From: Aristolochia californica
Taxonomy: Eukaryota; Streptophyta; Magnoliopsida; Piperales; Aristolochiaceae
Assembly: GCA_029961685.1 (NCBI GenBank)
Contig: JARWKL010000015.1
Location: forward strand, 14,196,801-14,260,800
Length of the DNA stretch: 64,000 nucleotides
Reading direction: 5' to 3'
Shown here: positions 40,090 to 50,200 of the stretch, one piece after another
How positions within the stretch are numbered: the first letter of the stretch is position 1
Layout of the letters: every line of letters begins with the position of its first letter
Notes under the pieces: generated by a model
Told to the model about the DNA's origin: nothing
Databases searched by the model: none
The model's input: only the letters and a program-made list of their open reading frames with translations
Position numbers and translations under genes: made by a program

Positions 40090-42261
40090 TCAGTAAACAA
40101 ATATCCGATGGCTGATATAGATAGAGCCCATGAAATTAGGGTCTTGCACAATGGTCCCGAGGCCTACGTGGGTCATTGAATGTGCCAGCTGAAAAAGATC
40201 GTGAACCGTCCTTGCCCCTTTACCAACATATTTTTGGACAAGCTCACTACCAATAACACGAATAAAGTAGGCAGCTGGTCTGTTGGCTACAGCTCTAGCT
40301 AAGAGAGCCTTCCCTGTCCATGGAGGACCATAGTAGAGAACTCCCTTTGGTGGGTCAATTCCCAGCTGAACAAACCTATCAGGATGGAGCATAGGCAGCT
40401 CTACCACTGCTCGCATCTTTTCAATCTGCTCCTTACAACCACCAACATCATTGTATGTCACATCAGGCTTTTCTTCAACAGTCATAGTAACACTAGGATC
40501 AATTTTTGGAGGCAAAGGAATCTGAATCTGATATTTGTTGCGGTCAACACCCACGCTCATGCCTTCTTCGATATCTGTTGGAGAAACCTTATCCCCTAAC
40601 CCCACAACCATCTGATTGGACTTGGCTAGCGATTTCAAACCGTCAACAAGCTTGGAAAGATTTGAAGCAACGCTGCATTGGACAGCAACACGCACCATAG
40701 GGGACATAGAGTACTTCCTGGCTCGAATTGGGTGAGCAACTACTTCTTTCGTACCAGTCAAAGTAGCATTAAGGAACTGATCCAATCCAACCAAAGACTT
40801 TGTATGGCCACAAGGAACAACAACATCAGACTCCAGCGCTGTCCCCATCCAAATGATAGTTCTCTGGACGTTGGGTATATATAAATCATTTTGCTGGCCC
40901 GGTGAAAAAGTTGGGCCCATAATGCTAACCATCATACCAGTGCAGACCTTACCAGCAAAGGGACGCCCAAGGGCAATAAATCGACCTTTAGCAGAGGCCA
41001 GAATCATCTGAGAAAAATAAAGGAGAAGTGGACCATCCGGAGCACAATTGCTACCAGGTTTCCCAACTACTGCTACAGTACCACCCGGTAGGTACTCATA
41101 CCCATGATCACCAACCCCTTCAACCATTGCTTGAGCTCCATAGTGACGCACCCAAAACATCTCAGCAGTAGTGCCATTCAGAAATGTGAATGCCTGAGGA
41201 CAGTACCACGTTATGTAGTGAGAAGAGAACTGGCTGTATCCGCCTTGTTCAAGTAACTGTGTTGCACCCTTGAAAGCCTTCACACATTGTATCAGCATGT
41301 CACACGTGGGCCCACGCTCAACATTGCTATTGGTCCACAACACATACTCCACCCGGTCGTATGGGTGAGCCACTGCTTCTGTCCAGGCAAGGTGCACATT
41401 AACCATTTCCCCACTGGCAATAGCCTTCTGTGCAGAACCAAGAAATCTATCTCCATATGTTGCAGAACCAAGAAATGGCAAATTGAACGCACTACCCTGT
41501 GAATCTCCTCTCAAAATAGGGCCATGCGAACTACCTGTTATGATAGCATATATACCACACAACACATTTAACAAGGTCACTGAAAAAAACTTGCATGCAG
41601 TAAGTAGACTAAACTCAGAAAACAATTGGTTCAGCTTCTCATCATCTATGCTATCAACCAGGTTCGTCAAGTACAGGTGCAGCCCTTGGTACTTGTCTCT
41701 AGTCACCTTATAAATCTGCTCAAACCGTCCCTTCAATGTTTGTATCACCTTTGACCTAGCTCCAACAGCTTCAGAAATAAGTTTTTCATCGCCATTTCGA
41801 TTGGTCAAGCTATCAACATTTGCAAACACATTGGCAGTAGTACTGTCAGATTCCACCTTCACATCGGCAACAAGTGCAAGAGGCTTATACGCACTGCTGT
41901 GCACACTAACTTTTTTAAATTTGGCCACTGAACCAAACCCATCAGCATAGACAGCACGCCCATCAGTAGTTTCAGCAGTCAACAGTTTATATTGTGTTGT
42001 TGTCTTGGCACCCGGTTTGGTGCTGGAACCTTGTCCCCCTATTTCTGCCAGGCAAGTGAGACCATCTCTGAGATAAGGCTCAGTTTGAGGCTTGAAACCA
42101 GCACTTAACATCATGGCGGCATTATTGCCATGCCGAGCACATGAAGTAGTTAAAACCTCGTATGCTACCCAAAAGAATTCTATCTCCCTGGGATCCAGAA
42201 AAGGAAACCCTTCCTCTGCAATTTGACAATTCATCTTCGCAAAGGTACTGTACGCATCCAT
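40090..42261 (-). CDS. Chimeric 723-aa retrogene ORF (PABP-GOGAT-EF2-RPT1 fusion)
   Basis: One uninterrupted intronless frame built from pieces of several cytosolic or metabolic host genes. In order: residues 1-175 unassigned; 176-224 like poly(A)-binding protein RRM4; 225-351 unassigned; about 352-404 like the glutamate synthase C-terminal domain; about 405-553 like elongation factor 2 domain II/III; about 552-693 like 26S proteasome ATPase RPT1; 694-723 unassigned. All four recognised pieces are read in their native frame. The ATG at 42261 is the first in frame after a TAA near 42310, with a poor start context (T at -3, G at +4). The stop is TGA at 40090. No piece is a complete functional unit: the EF2 GTPase domain, the rest of RPT1 and nearly all of GOGAT and PABP are missing, and the RPT1 Walker A is altered. 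Expression is possible from the LTR promoter 470 bp upstream, but upstream ATGs would hinder translation. It may be a dead chimera or a young fusion gene; sequence alone cannot decide. Confidence 0.8.
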   Translation of the reverse strand: MDAYSTFAKMNCQIAEEGFPFLDPREIEFFWVAYEVLTTSCARHGNNAAMMLSAGFKPQTEPYLRDGLTCLAEIGGQGSSTKPGAKTTTQYKLLTAETTDGRAVYADGFGSVAKFKKVSVHSSAYKPLALVADVKVESDSTTANVFANVDSLTNRNGDEKLISEAVGARSKVIQTLKGRFEQIYKVTRDKYQGLHLYLTNLVDSIDDEKLNQLFSEFSLLTACKFFSVTLLNVLCGIYAIITGSSHGPILRGDSQGSAFNLPFLGSATYGDRFLGSAQKAIASGEMVNVHLAWTEAVAHPYDRVEYVLWTNSNVERGPTCDMLIQCVKAFKGATQLLEQGGYSQFSSHYITWYCPQAFTFLNGTTAEMFWVRHYGAQAMVEGVGDHGYEYLPGGTVAVVGKPGSNCAPDGPLLLYFSQMILASAKGRFIALGRPFAGKVCTGMMVSIMGPTFSPGQQNDLYIPNVQRTIIWMGTALESDVVVPCGHTKSLVGLDQFLNATLTGTKEVVAHPIRARKYSMSPMVRVAVQCSVASNLSKLVDGLKSLAKSNQMVVGLGDKVSPTDIEEGMSVGVDRNKYQIQIPLPPKIDPSVTMTVEEKPDVTYNDVGGCKEQIEKMRAVVELPMLHPDRFVQLGIDPPKGVLYYGPPWTGKALLARAVANRPAAYFIRVIGSELVQKYVGKGARTVHDLFQLAHSMTHVGLGTIVQDPNFMGSIYISHRIFVY
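40183..40608 (-). pseudogene. 26S proteasome ATPase RPT1 fragment
   Basis: Residues about 552-693. [67 protein letters not shown] and [15 protein letters not shown] match plant RPT1 (PSMC2 family): the OB-fold region and the first part of the AAA domain. Walker A reads GPPWTGKA instead of GPPGTGKT, and one Met of the usual TMMTVEEKP is missing (in-frame 3-nt loss). Walker B, the arginine finger and the C-terminus are missing because the match ends near residue 693. ATPase activity is therefore not expected. Confidence 0.92.
40603..41049 (-). pseudogene. Elongation factor 2 fragment (domain II/III)
   Basis: Residues about 405-553. Recognisable blocks are [85 protein letters not shown] and [18 protein letters not shown]. 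These follow eEF2 in order and without gaps over about 149 residues, from the end of the GTPase domain region through domain II into domain III. The GTP-binding domain and the diphthamide-bearing domain IV are absent. This is the longest and clearest captured piece. Confidence 0.92.
41050..41208 (-). pseudogene. Glutamate synthase fragment (C-terminal domain)
   Basis: Residues about 352-404 contain [32 protein letters not shown] and [11 protein letters not shown]. The plant NADH-dependent glutamate synthase has the closely similar [28 protein letters not shown] and TVVVLGKTGRN in its glycine-rich beta-helix domain. Only about 50 of roughly 2000 residues are present, so it has no enzymatic meaning on its own. 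Confidence 0.75.
41209..41589 (-). other. Unassigned middle segment of the chimera
   Basis: Residues 225-351, no family recognised. It contains a short hydrophobic stretch ([19 protein letters not shown], residues 225-243) that could be an out-of-frame or UTR translation or a weak membrane segment. It also contains the internal duplication [15 protein letters not shown] (263-277), caused by a 16-bp direct repeat. Motif for searching: [18 protein letters not shown] (303-320). Confidence 0.5.
41590..41736 (-). pseudogene. Poly(A)-binding protein fragment (RRM4)
   Basis: Residues 176-224 include LKGRFEQ, then [18 protein letters not shown] and [18 protein letters not shown]. This matches the linker and the start of the fourth RNA-recognition motif of cytoplasmic PABP, where the family has LKGRFEQ, LY(V/L)KNLDD and LFSEFGTITSCK. 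The RNP2-like LYLTNL is kept. The copy stops before RNP1, so it cannot form a full RRM. Confidence 0.78.
41737..42261 (-). other. Unassigned N-terminal segment of the chimera
   Basis: Residues 1-175. I do not recognise a family. It has no signal peptide and no clear membrane segment. Motifs that could seed a search are [16 protein letters not shown] (residues 22-37) and [18 protein letters not shown] (110-127). It may itself be two or more joined pieces. Confidence 0.5.
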
Positions 42262-42707
42262 AGAAAAACAAACCCACCAAAAAAAAAATTTCCCGATGTC
42301 CCCAAAAAATTAGTTTGACTTTTGGCATCCTCCCAAAAATTTGATCTCGACTTGCATAAACCCAAGCCGAAATTCCCTCATTTGGCCTCTGGTTCGTGGC
42401 TTCCCGAAACAGAGAGCTTGCGTTGCTGATGCTCAGCACCTTGGAGGCTCTTCAGCCGCATGGAACCACCGATTTGAACTAAAAATAGATGGCGTTTCAA
42501 AATCTTACCCCAAATTTCGTTGGATATGGTTCCCCTCTGGGCTTCTGAGGGCAAGGTTGAGGCTGACAAAGAGAATCCGGAAGCCAGAGCCCACCATATT
42601 TGTTTCCGATGGTGCCGACGGAGCCTCCTCCGTGTCCGGTGGCGAAAGGCAAACCTGCGCTAATGTGGCGAATATGGCTGGCACTCGTCGGCCCGTTTCG
42701 ACTGAAT
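42262..42707 (-). other. Leader of the chimeric transcript, origin unknown
   Basis: 446 nt between the LTR piece and the start of the long frame, GC-rich in its outer half and unlike the satellite. It contains several upstream ATGs: a 30-codon upstream frame at 42505-42597, and a 105-codon frame starting at 42439 that overlaps the main start out of frame. I do not recognise the source gene. It could be the 5' UTR or coding sequence of the first captured mRNA. Confidence 0.5.
42505..42597 (-). other. Upstream ORF, 30 codons
   Basis: The first ATG of the predicted LTR-driven transcript opens a short frame starting MVGSGFRILFV and ending in TAA. If the transcript starts near 42707, this uORF precedes the 723-codon frame and would reduce its translation. 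Confidence 0.35.
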
Positions 42708-42912
42708 TTTTCTCATTACTCTTACCCCTTAAATAGGGTTCACCCTGTTAGGGTTTAATAAAATATTACAAAAATATCCCTCTGAATAAATAATTCCAAA
42801 AATATCCCTATTAATAAATAATTCTAAAAATACCCCTGTGACCTAAAACTGAATTAAAATAAAGTAAATTAAAGAAAACAACTAAAGTAATATTGTTATC
42901 GCTTGCATAACA
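42708..42912 (-). repeat. 5' LTR, truncated to 205 bp (U3-like)
   Basis: Matches 39671-39875 base for base in length, with six substitutions counted by eye (about 97 percent identity). It begins TGTTATGC on the minus strand and stops abruptly about 28 nt after the first T of the TATA-like box. The 223 bp that would be R and U5 are missing, and so is a primer-binding site. Confidence 0.88.
42729..42735 (-). promoter_or_regulatory. TATA-like box of LTR promoter
   Basis: TATTTAA in the context CCTATTTAAGGGG on the minus strand. The junction with host-derived leader lies 28 nt from its first T, close to the usual plant TATA-to-start distance. A transcript from it would begin almost exactly at the first captured base. 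Confidence 0.55.
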
Positions 42913-42917
42913 GAAAA
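42913..42917. other. Target-site duplication, right copy
   Basis: GAAAA follows the terminal CA of the element. The satellite then continues CTCATATTTGG in the expected phase. A 5-bp duplication is the usual size for LTR retrotransposon integrase. Confidence 0.88.
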
Positions 42918-43751
42918 CTCATATTTGGATTTGAAAAAAAATTCAACATCCAAAATGGAAAAGCACAAATTATGAGAGAGATAATTCCAAAAAGTATCTG
43001 TGATTTTTAAGGATTGTAAACTCTTATATTTTTTTATATATGAGGTTTTGCAATCATCAGAAAAGCGGAGAGGGGGGGGGAGGCATTTTTATCTGAGTGT
43101 TGACTCCCAAACCATAAATCATTTCTAACAAAAAATATAGTCGTTACACATCATTAATCGATGAAAACATTTATGATGATCTATGATTGTTAGGTCCGCT
43201 TTTTGAAATGTAGGCAAAAAGTGGGTTGTTTGGGTCTGGCAAATATCCCACTGCATGTTAATAAGAGAATTTAATTTTTTCTACTCGAAATGTTTTGATC
43301 ATTCAGTCATTTGCATCTTCTACATGTTTCAGGCATGCATATCCACATTTAAAATATGTTATGATCAATTAGAAATCTCTTTCTTATAAAATTTCACCAA
43401 GTTACTAGGGGTTGTACTAGTGGAATTTCCCAAACATGGATAACAAAACTTTGGTGTTCATTTTTAGTGCATGAAATTATTTTCTTCATTTACATTTTTT
43501 ATAGTTGTCAATTTATTGCATACATAAACTCTAAAATTTTCATTTTGTTGTGATCTATTTGCCTTGGCTTTTTGCTTACAAGAAAAATGGGAGATTGAAA
43601 ACTCAAGTTTGGATGTGAAAAAAAATTGACAACTAAAATGGAAATACACAAATGTGGAGAGAGATAATTCCAAAAAGTGTCTGTGATTTTTAAGGATTGT
43701 AAACTCTTTTAGTTTTTTTATATATTAGGTTTTGCAATAATCGGAAAAGCA

Positions 43752-43779
43752 GGGGGGGGGGGGGGGGGGGGGGGGGGGG
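43752..43779 (+). repeat. Expanded G tract (28 G)
   Basis: Standard monomer position, in the second monomer after the retroelement. Confidence 0.9.
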
Positions 43780-46700
43780 TGTTTTTAACTTAGTGTTGAA
43801 TCCCAAACCATAAATCTTTTCTAACAAAAATTATACCCGTTGCACATCATTAATCGATCGAAAAATGTATGATGATCAATGATTGTTAGCTTGAGAATAG
43901 GCAAAATGTGGGTAGATTGGCTCTGGTAAATATCCCACCACTTGTTAACTAGAGAATTTAATTTTTTCTACTCTTTGAAATTTTTCGATCATTAGGTCAT
44001 TTGCATTTTCAACATGATATAGGCATGCATATCCACCACATTTAAAACATTTTAGGATCAATTAGAAATCTCTTTCTTATAAAATTCCACCAAGCTATTA
44101 GGTGTTGTACTAGTGGAATTTCCAAAACATGGATAACAAAACTTTGGAGTTCATTTTTAGTCCGTGACATAATTTTTTTCACTTACATTTATTAAAGTTT
44201 TCAATATTTTACAAACATAAACTCTAAAATTTTCATTTTGGTGTGATGTATTTGCCTCATCTTTTTGTTTCCACCAAAATGGGAGAGTAAAAACTCAAGT
44301 TTCGATTTGAAAAAAAATTGAACATACAAAATGGAAATGCACAAATGTTGGGAGTGATAATTCCAAAAAGTATCTGTGATTTTTAAGGATTGTAAACTAT
44401 TTTATTTTTTTATCTATTAGGTTTTGAAATCATTTGAAAAATGGGGGGTGAGGCCTTTTTAGCTTAGTGTTGACTCCCAAACCATAAGTTATTTATAAAA
44501 AAAGTTATAGCCATTACGCATCATTAATCAATCAAACCATTTATGATGATCTATGATTGTTAGGTCCACTTTTTTTAAAATAGGTGAAAAGTGGGTTGTT
44601 TGGCTCTGGTAAATATCCCATTGCACGTTAACTTGAGAATTTAATTTTTTCTACTCCTTGAAAATTTTGGGTCATTAGGTCATTTGCATCTTCAACATGT
44701 TTCAAGCATGCATATACACATTTAAACCATGTTAGGATTAATTAGAAATCTCTTTCTTATAAAAGTTCACTAAATTATTAGGGGTTGCACTAGTGGAATT
44801 TTCCAAACATGGATACCAAAACTTTGGTGTTCATTTTTAGAGCATGAAATAATTTTCTTTACTTACATTTATTATAGTTGTCAATTTTTTACATACATAA
44901 ACTCTAAAATTTTCATTTTGTTGTGATCTATTTGCATTGGCTTTTTGTTTACGAGAAAAATGGGAGATTGAAAACTCAAGTTTGGATTTGAAAAAAATTA
45001 AACATCCAAAATAGAAATACACAAATGTGGAGAGAGATAATTCCAAAAAGTGTCTGTGATTTTTAAGGATTGTAAACTCTTTTAGTTTTTTATATATTAG
45101 GTTTTGCAATCATCAGAAAAGCGGGGAGGTGGGAAGGCATTTTTAACTAAGTGTTGAATCCCAAACCATAAATCTTTTCCAACAAAAATTATACCTGTTA
45201 CACATCATTAATCAATCAAAATATTTATGATGATCAATGATTGTTAGGTCCGCTTTTTTTAAAATAGACAAAAAGTGGTTTGCTTGGCTCTGGTAAATAT
45301 CGCACAACTTGTTAACTTGAGAATTTAATTTTTTCTACTCTTTGAAAGTCTTTGATCATTAGGTCATTTGCATCTTCAACATGTTATAGGCATGCATATC
45401 CTCCACATTTAAAACATTTTATGATCAATTAGAAATCTCTTTTTTATAAAATTCCACCAAGCAATTAGGGGTCGTACTAGTGAAATTTCCCAAACATGGA
45501 TAGCAAAACACTGGTGTTCATTTTTTAGTGCGAAAAATATTTTTCTTAACTTACATTTATTATAGTTTTCAATTTTTGGCATACATAAACTCTAGTTTTT
45601 CCATTTTGTTTTGATCTATTTGCCATATCTTTTTATTTGTGAGAAAAATGAGTGAGTGAAAACTCAAGTTTGGATTTGAAAAAAAAAATTAACATCCAAA
45701 ATGGAAATGCACAAATGCTGAGAGAGATAATTCCAAAAAGTATCTGTGATTTTTATGGATTGTAAAATCTTTTAATTTTTTATATATTAGGTTTTGCAAT
45801 CATCGAAAAGGGGGGGCGTGGCATTTTTAACTGAGTGTTTACTCCCAAACCATAAGTCATTTGTAACAAAAAATTTAGCCATTACACATCATTAATCAAT
45901 AAAAACATTTAGGCTGATCAATGTTTGTTAGGTCTGCTTTTTGTAAAATAGGCAAAAAGTGGGTTGTTTGGCTCTGGTAAATATCCCACCACACCTTAAC
46001 TTGAGATTTTAATTTTTTCTACTCCAATAATTTTTTTTATAAATAGGTCATTTGCTTCTTCAACATGTCTTAGGCATCCATATCCACCACATTTAAAACA
46101 TGTTAGGATCAATTATAAATCTCTTTCTTATTAAATTCAACCAAGCTATTAGGGGTTGTACTAGTGGAATTTCCCAAACATTGATAACAAAACTTTGGTG
46201 TTCATTTTTAGTGAGTGAAATAATTTTCTTTTCTTACATTTATTATAGTTTTGAATTTTTTGCATAAATAAACTCTAAAATTTTCATTTTGTCCGATCTA
46301 TTTGCCTTTTCTTTTTGTTTACGAGAAAAATGGGAGAGTGAAAACTCAAGTTTGGATTTGAAAAAATATTGAACATCCAAAATGGAAATGCACAAATTCT
46401 GAGTGAGATAATTCAAAAAAGTATATGTGATTTTTAAGTATTGTAAACTCTTTTAGTTTTTTATATAATAGGTTTTGCAATCATCGGAAAGGGGGGGAGG
46501 GGGAATTTTTAACTAAGTGTTGACTCCCTAACCATAAGTCATTTCTAACAAAAATTATAGCCGTTACACAACATTAATGAATCAACACATTTACGATGAT
46601 CTATGATTGTTAGGTCCATTGTTTTGTAAAATTGGCAAAAACTAGGTTGCTTGGCTTTGGTAAGTATCCCACCACTTGTTAACTTGAGAATTTAATTTTT

Positions 46701-47192
46701 TCTACTCGAAATTTTTGGATCATTAGGTCATTTGCATCTTCAACATGTTATAGGCATGCATATCCACCACATTTAAAACATGTTAGGATCAATTAGAAAT
46801 CTCTTTCTTATAAAAATGCTCCATGCTATTAGAGGTTGTACTAGTGGACTTTCCCAAACATGGATAACAAAACTTTGGAGTTCATTTTTAGTGCGTGAAA
46901 TATTTTCTTCACTTACATTTATTATAGTTTTCAAATTTTTACATACATAAAATCTAAAATTTTCATTTTGTTGTGATCTATTTTCCTTTTCTTTTTGTTT
47001 ACGAGAAAAATGGGAGAGTGAAAACTCAGGTTTGGATTTGAAAAAAAATTGAACATCCAAAATGGAAAGGCACAAATTCTGAGAGAGATAATTCAGAAAA
47101 GTATTTGTGATTTTTAAGGATTGTAAACTCTTATATTTTTTTTATATATTAGGTTTTGCAATCATCAAAATAGTGGGTGTGTGTGGGTGGGT

Positions 47193-47217
47193 GGGGGGGG
47201 GGGGGGGGGGGGGGGGG
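47193..47217 (+). repeat. Expanded G tract (25 G) with GT-rich lead
   Basis: Preceded by TGGGTGTGTGTGGGTGGGTG, so the run sits beside a short GT-rich microsatellite. Confidence 0.9.
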
Positions 47218-50200
47218 AGGTCTCCCAAACCTTAAATCATTTCTAACAAAAATTATTGCCGTTACACATCATTAATCGATCCAAACATTTACAATGATCT
47301 ATGATTGTTAGGTCCACTTTTTGTAAAATAGGAAAAAAATGGGTTGTTTGTCTCTAGTAAATGTCCCACTGCACGTTAACTTGAGAATTTAATTTTTTCT
47401 ATTCCTTGAAATTTTTTGATCATTAGGTCATTTGCATCTTCTACATGTTTCATGCATGCATATCTACATTTTAAACATGTTAGGATCAATTAGAAATCTC
47501 TTTCCTATAAAATTCCACCAATCTATTAGGGGTTGTACTAGGGGAATTTCCCAAACAAAGATAACAAAGGTTTGGTGTTCATTTTTTGTGCCTGACATAA
47601 TTTTCTTCATTTATATTTATTGTAGTTTTCAATTTTTTGCATACATAAACTCTAAAATTTTCATTTTGTTGTGATCTTTTTGCCTTATATTTTTGCTTAC
47701 AAGAAAATGGGAGAGTGAAAACTCAAGTTTGGATTTGAAAAAAAATTGAACATCCAAAATTGAAATGCACAAATTGTGAGAGAGATACTTCCAAAAAGTA
47801 TCAGTGATTTTTAAGGATTGTAAACTCTTTTAGTTTTTTATATATTAGGTTTTTCAATCATTGGAAAAGGGGGGCGAGGCATTTTTAACCGAGTGTTGAC
47901 TCCCAAACCATAAGTCATTTCAAACAAAAATTGTAGCCATTACACATCATTAATCGATCAAAATATTTACGATGATCAATGATTTTTTGGTCCGCTTTTT
48001 TTAAAATAGGCAAAAAGTGGGTTGTTTGGCTCAGGTAAATATCCCACCGCACGTTAACTTGAGAATTTAATTTTTTCTACTCGAAATTTTTGTATCATTA
48101 GGTCATTTGCATCTTCAACACGTTTCAGGCATGCATATCCACATTTAAAACATGGTAGGATCAAGTAGAAATCTCTTTCTTATAAAATTCCACATAGATA
48201 TTAGGGGTTGTACTAGTAGAATTTCCCAAACATGGATAACAAAACTTTGGTGTTCATTTTTAGTATGTGAAATAATTTTCTTCACTTACATTTATCTTAG
48301 ATTTCCATTTTTTTAATACATAAACTCTAAAATTGTCATTTTTTTGCGATCTATTTGCCTTATCTTTTGGTTTACAAAGAAACAATGGGAGAGTGAGAAC
48401 TCAAGTTTGGATTTGAAAAAAAATTGAACATCCAAAATGGAAATGCACAAATGCTAAGAGAGATAATTCCAAAAAGTATCTGTGATTTTGAAGGATTGTA
48501 AACTCTTGTAGTTTTTTATATATTAGGTATTGCAATCATTGGAAAAGTGGGGGCAAGGCATTTTTAACTAAGTGTTGACTCCAAAACCATAAGTCAATTC
48601 TAAAAAAAATTATAGCCGTTACACATCATTTATCGATCAAAACATTTATGCTGATCTATGATTGTTAGGTCAAATTTTTGTAAAATAGGCAAAAAGTGGG
48701 TTGTTTAGCTCTGCTAAATATCCCTCCACACGTTAATTTGCGAATTTAATTTTTCTACTCGAAATTTCGGGATCATTTGGTCATTTGCATCTTAAACATA
48801 TTTCAGGCATGCATATCCACATGTAAAACATGTTAGCATCAATTAGAAATCTCTTTCTTATAAAATTCCACCAAGATATTAGGGGTTGTACAAGTGGAAT
48901 TTCCCAAAAAGTATCTGTGATTTTTAAGGAAAGTAAACTCTTCTAGTTTTTTATATTTTAGGTTTTCTAATCATCGGAAAAGGGGGGGCAAGGAATTTTT
49001 AACTGAGTGTTGATAGCCGTTAAACATGATTAATCGACCAAAACATTTACAATGATTTGTGATTGTTAGGTCCGCTTTTAAAAAAAAAAGGCAAAACATG
49101 GGTTGTTTGGCTACGGTAAATATCCTACCACACGTTAGCTTTAGAATTTAATTTTTCTACTCCTTGAAATTTTTGGATCATTAGGTCATTTGCATCTTCA
49201 ACATGTTTCGGGCATGCGTATCCACCACATTTAAAATATGTTAGGACTAATTAGAAATCTCTTTCTTATAAAATTCCACCAAGCTATTAGGCGTTGTACT
49301 AGTGGAATTTCCCCAACATGGATAGCAAAACTTTGGTGTTCCTTTTTAGTGCGTGAAATAATTTTTTTTCACTTAAATTTATTATAGTTTTTAATTTTTT
49401 GGATACATAAACTCTAAAATTTTCATTTTTTGTGATCTATTTGACTTTTCTTTTTGTTTACAAAAAAAATGGGAGAGTGAAAACTCAAGTAAGGATTTGA
49501 AAAAAAATGAATATCCAAAATGGAAAGACACAAATGCTGAGAGAGATAATTCCAAAAAGTATCTGTGATTTATAAGGATTGTAAACTCATTTAGTTTTAT
49601 ATATATTTTTTTTTGCAATCATCGAAAAAAGGGGGGTGGGAGAGGCTTTTTTAACTGAGTTTTTACTGCGAAACCATAAATCATTTCCAACAAAAATTAT
49701 AGCAGTTACACATCATTAAACGATCAAAAAATTTACGATGATCTATGATAGTTAGGTCCCTTTTTTAAAAAATAGGAAAAAAGTGGGTTGTTTGGCACTA
49801 GTATATACCCCACCGCACGTTAACTTGGGAATTTAATTATTTTTACTCTTTGAAATTTTTGGATCATTAGGTCATTTGCATCTTCAACATGTTTCATGCA
49901 TGTATATCCACTAAAATATGTTAGGATCAATTAGAAATCTCTTTCTTATAAAACTCCACCAAGTTATTAGGGGTTGTACTAGTGAAATTTTCCAAACATG
50001 GATAACAAAACATTGGTGTTCATTTTTAGTGAGTGAAAACTTTTCTTCACTGACATTTATTATAGATTTCTATTTTTTGCATACATTAACTCTAAAATTT
50101 TCATTTTGTTGTGATCTTTGCCTTATCTTTTTGTTTACAAGAAAAATGGGAGAGTGAAAATTCAAGTTTGGATCTGAAAAAAAATTGAACATCCAAAATG

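Larger units (their letters stand above)
39448..42912 (-). mobile_element. Chimeric LTR retroelement carrying host gene pieces
   Basis: A 3465-bp insertion into one satellite monomer, flanked by the 5-bp duplication GAAAA. Read on the minus strand it has a partial 5' LTR (42708-42912), a leader, a 723-codon fused frame, an A-rich tract, a short stub of retroelement 3' end, a polypurine tract and a full 3' LTR (39448-39875). The element begins TG and ends CA. It has no gag, protease, reverse transcriptase or integrase and no primer-binding site, so it must have been mobilised in trans. GC content is visibly higher than the satellite. Transduction of host mRNA by plant LTR elements is known (maize Bs1 is the classic case). 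Here at least four unrelated host genes are joined. The element call is secure; the Ty3 affiliation is inferred only from the 3' stub. Confidence 0.9.

Noticed and set aside
40090..42261. Functional EF2, RPT1, PABP or GOGAT gene
   Set aside because: Each is only a fragment. Essential domains are missing and the RPT1 Walker A is altered, so none can supply the donor's function.
42341..42736. 131-codon plus-strand ORF in the retroelement
   Set aside because: It runs antisense through the leader and into the LTR, and no family is recognisable. The element's orientation is minus, so this is treated as a shadow.
39448..42912. Simple processed pseudogene made by LINE machinery
   Set aside because: LTR pieces with TG/CA ends, a polypurine tract and a 5-bp target duplication point to LTR retrotransposon machinery. 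The A-tract is internal, not next to the target duplication.
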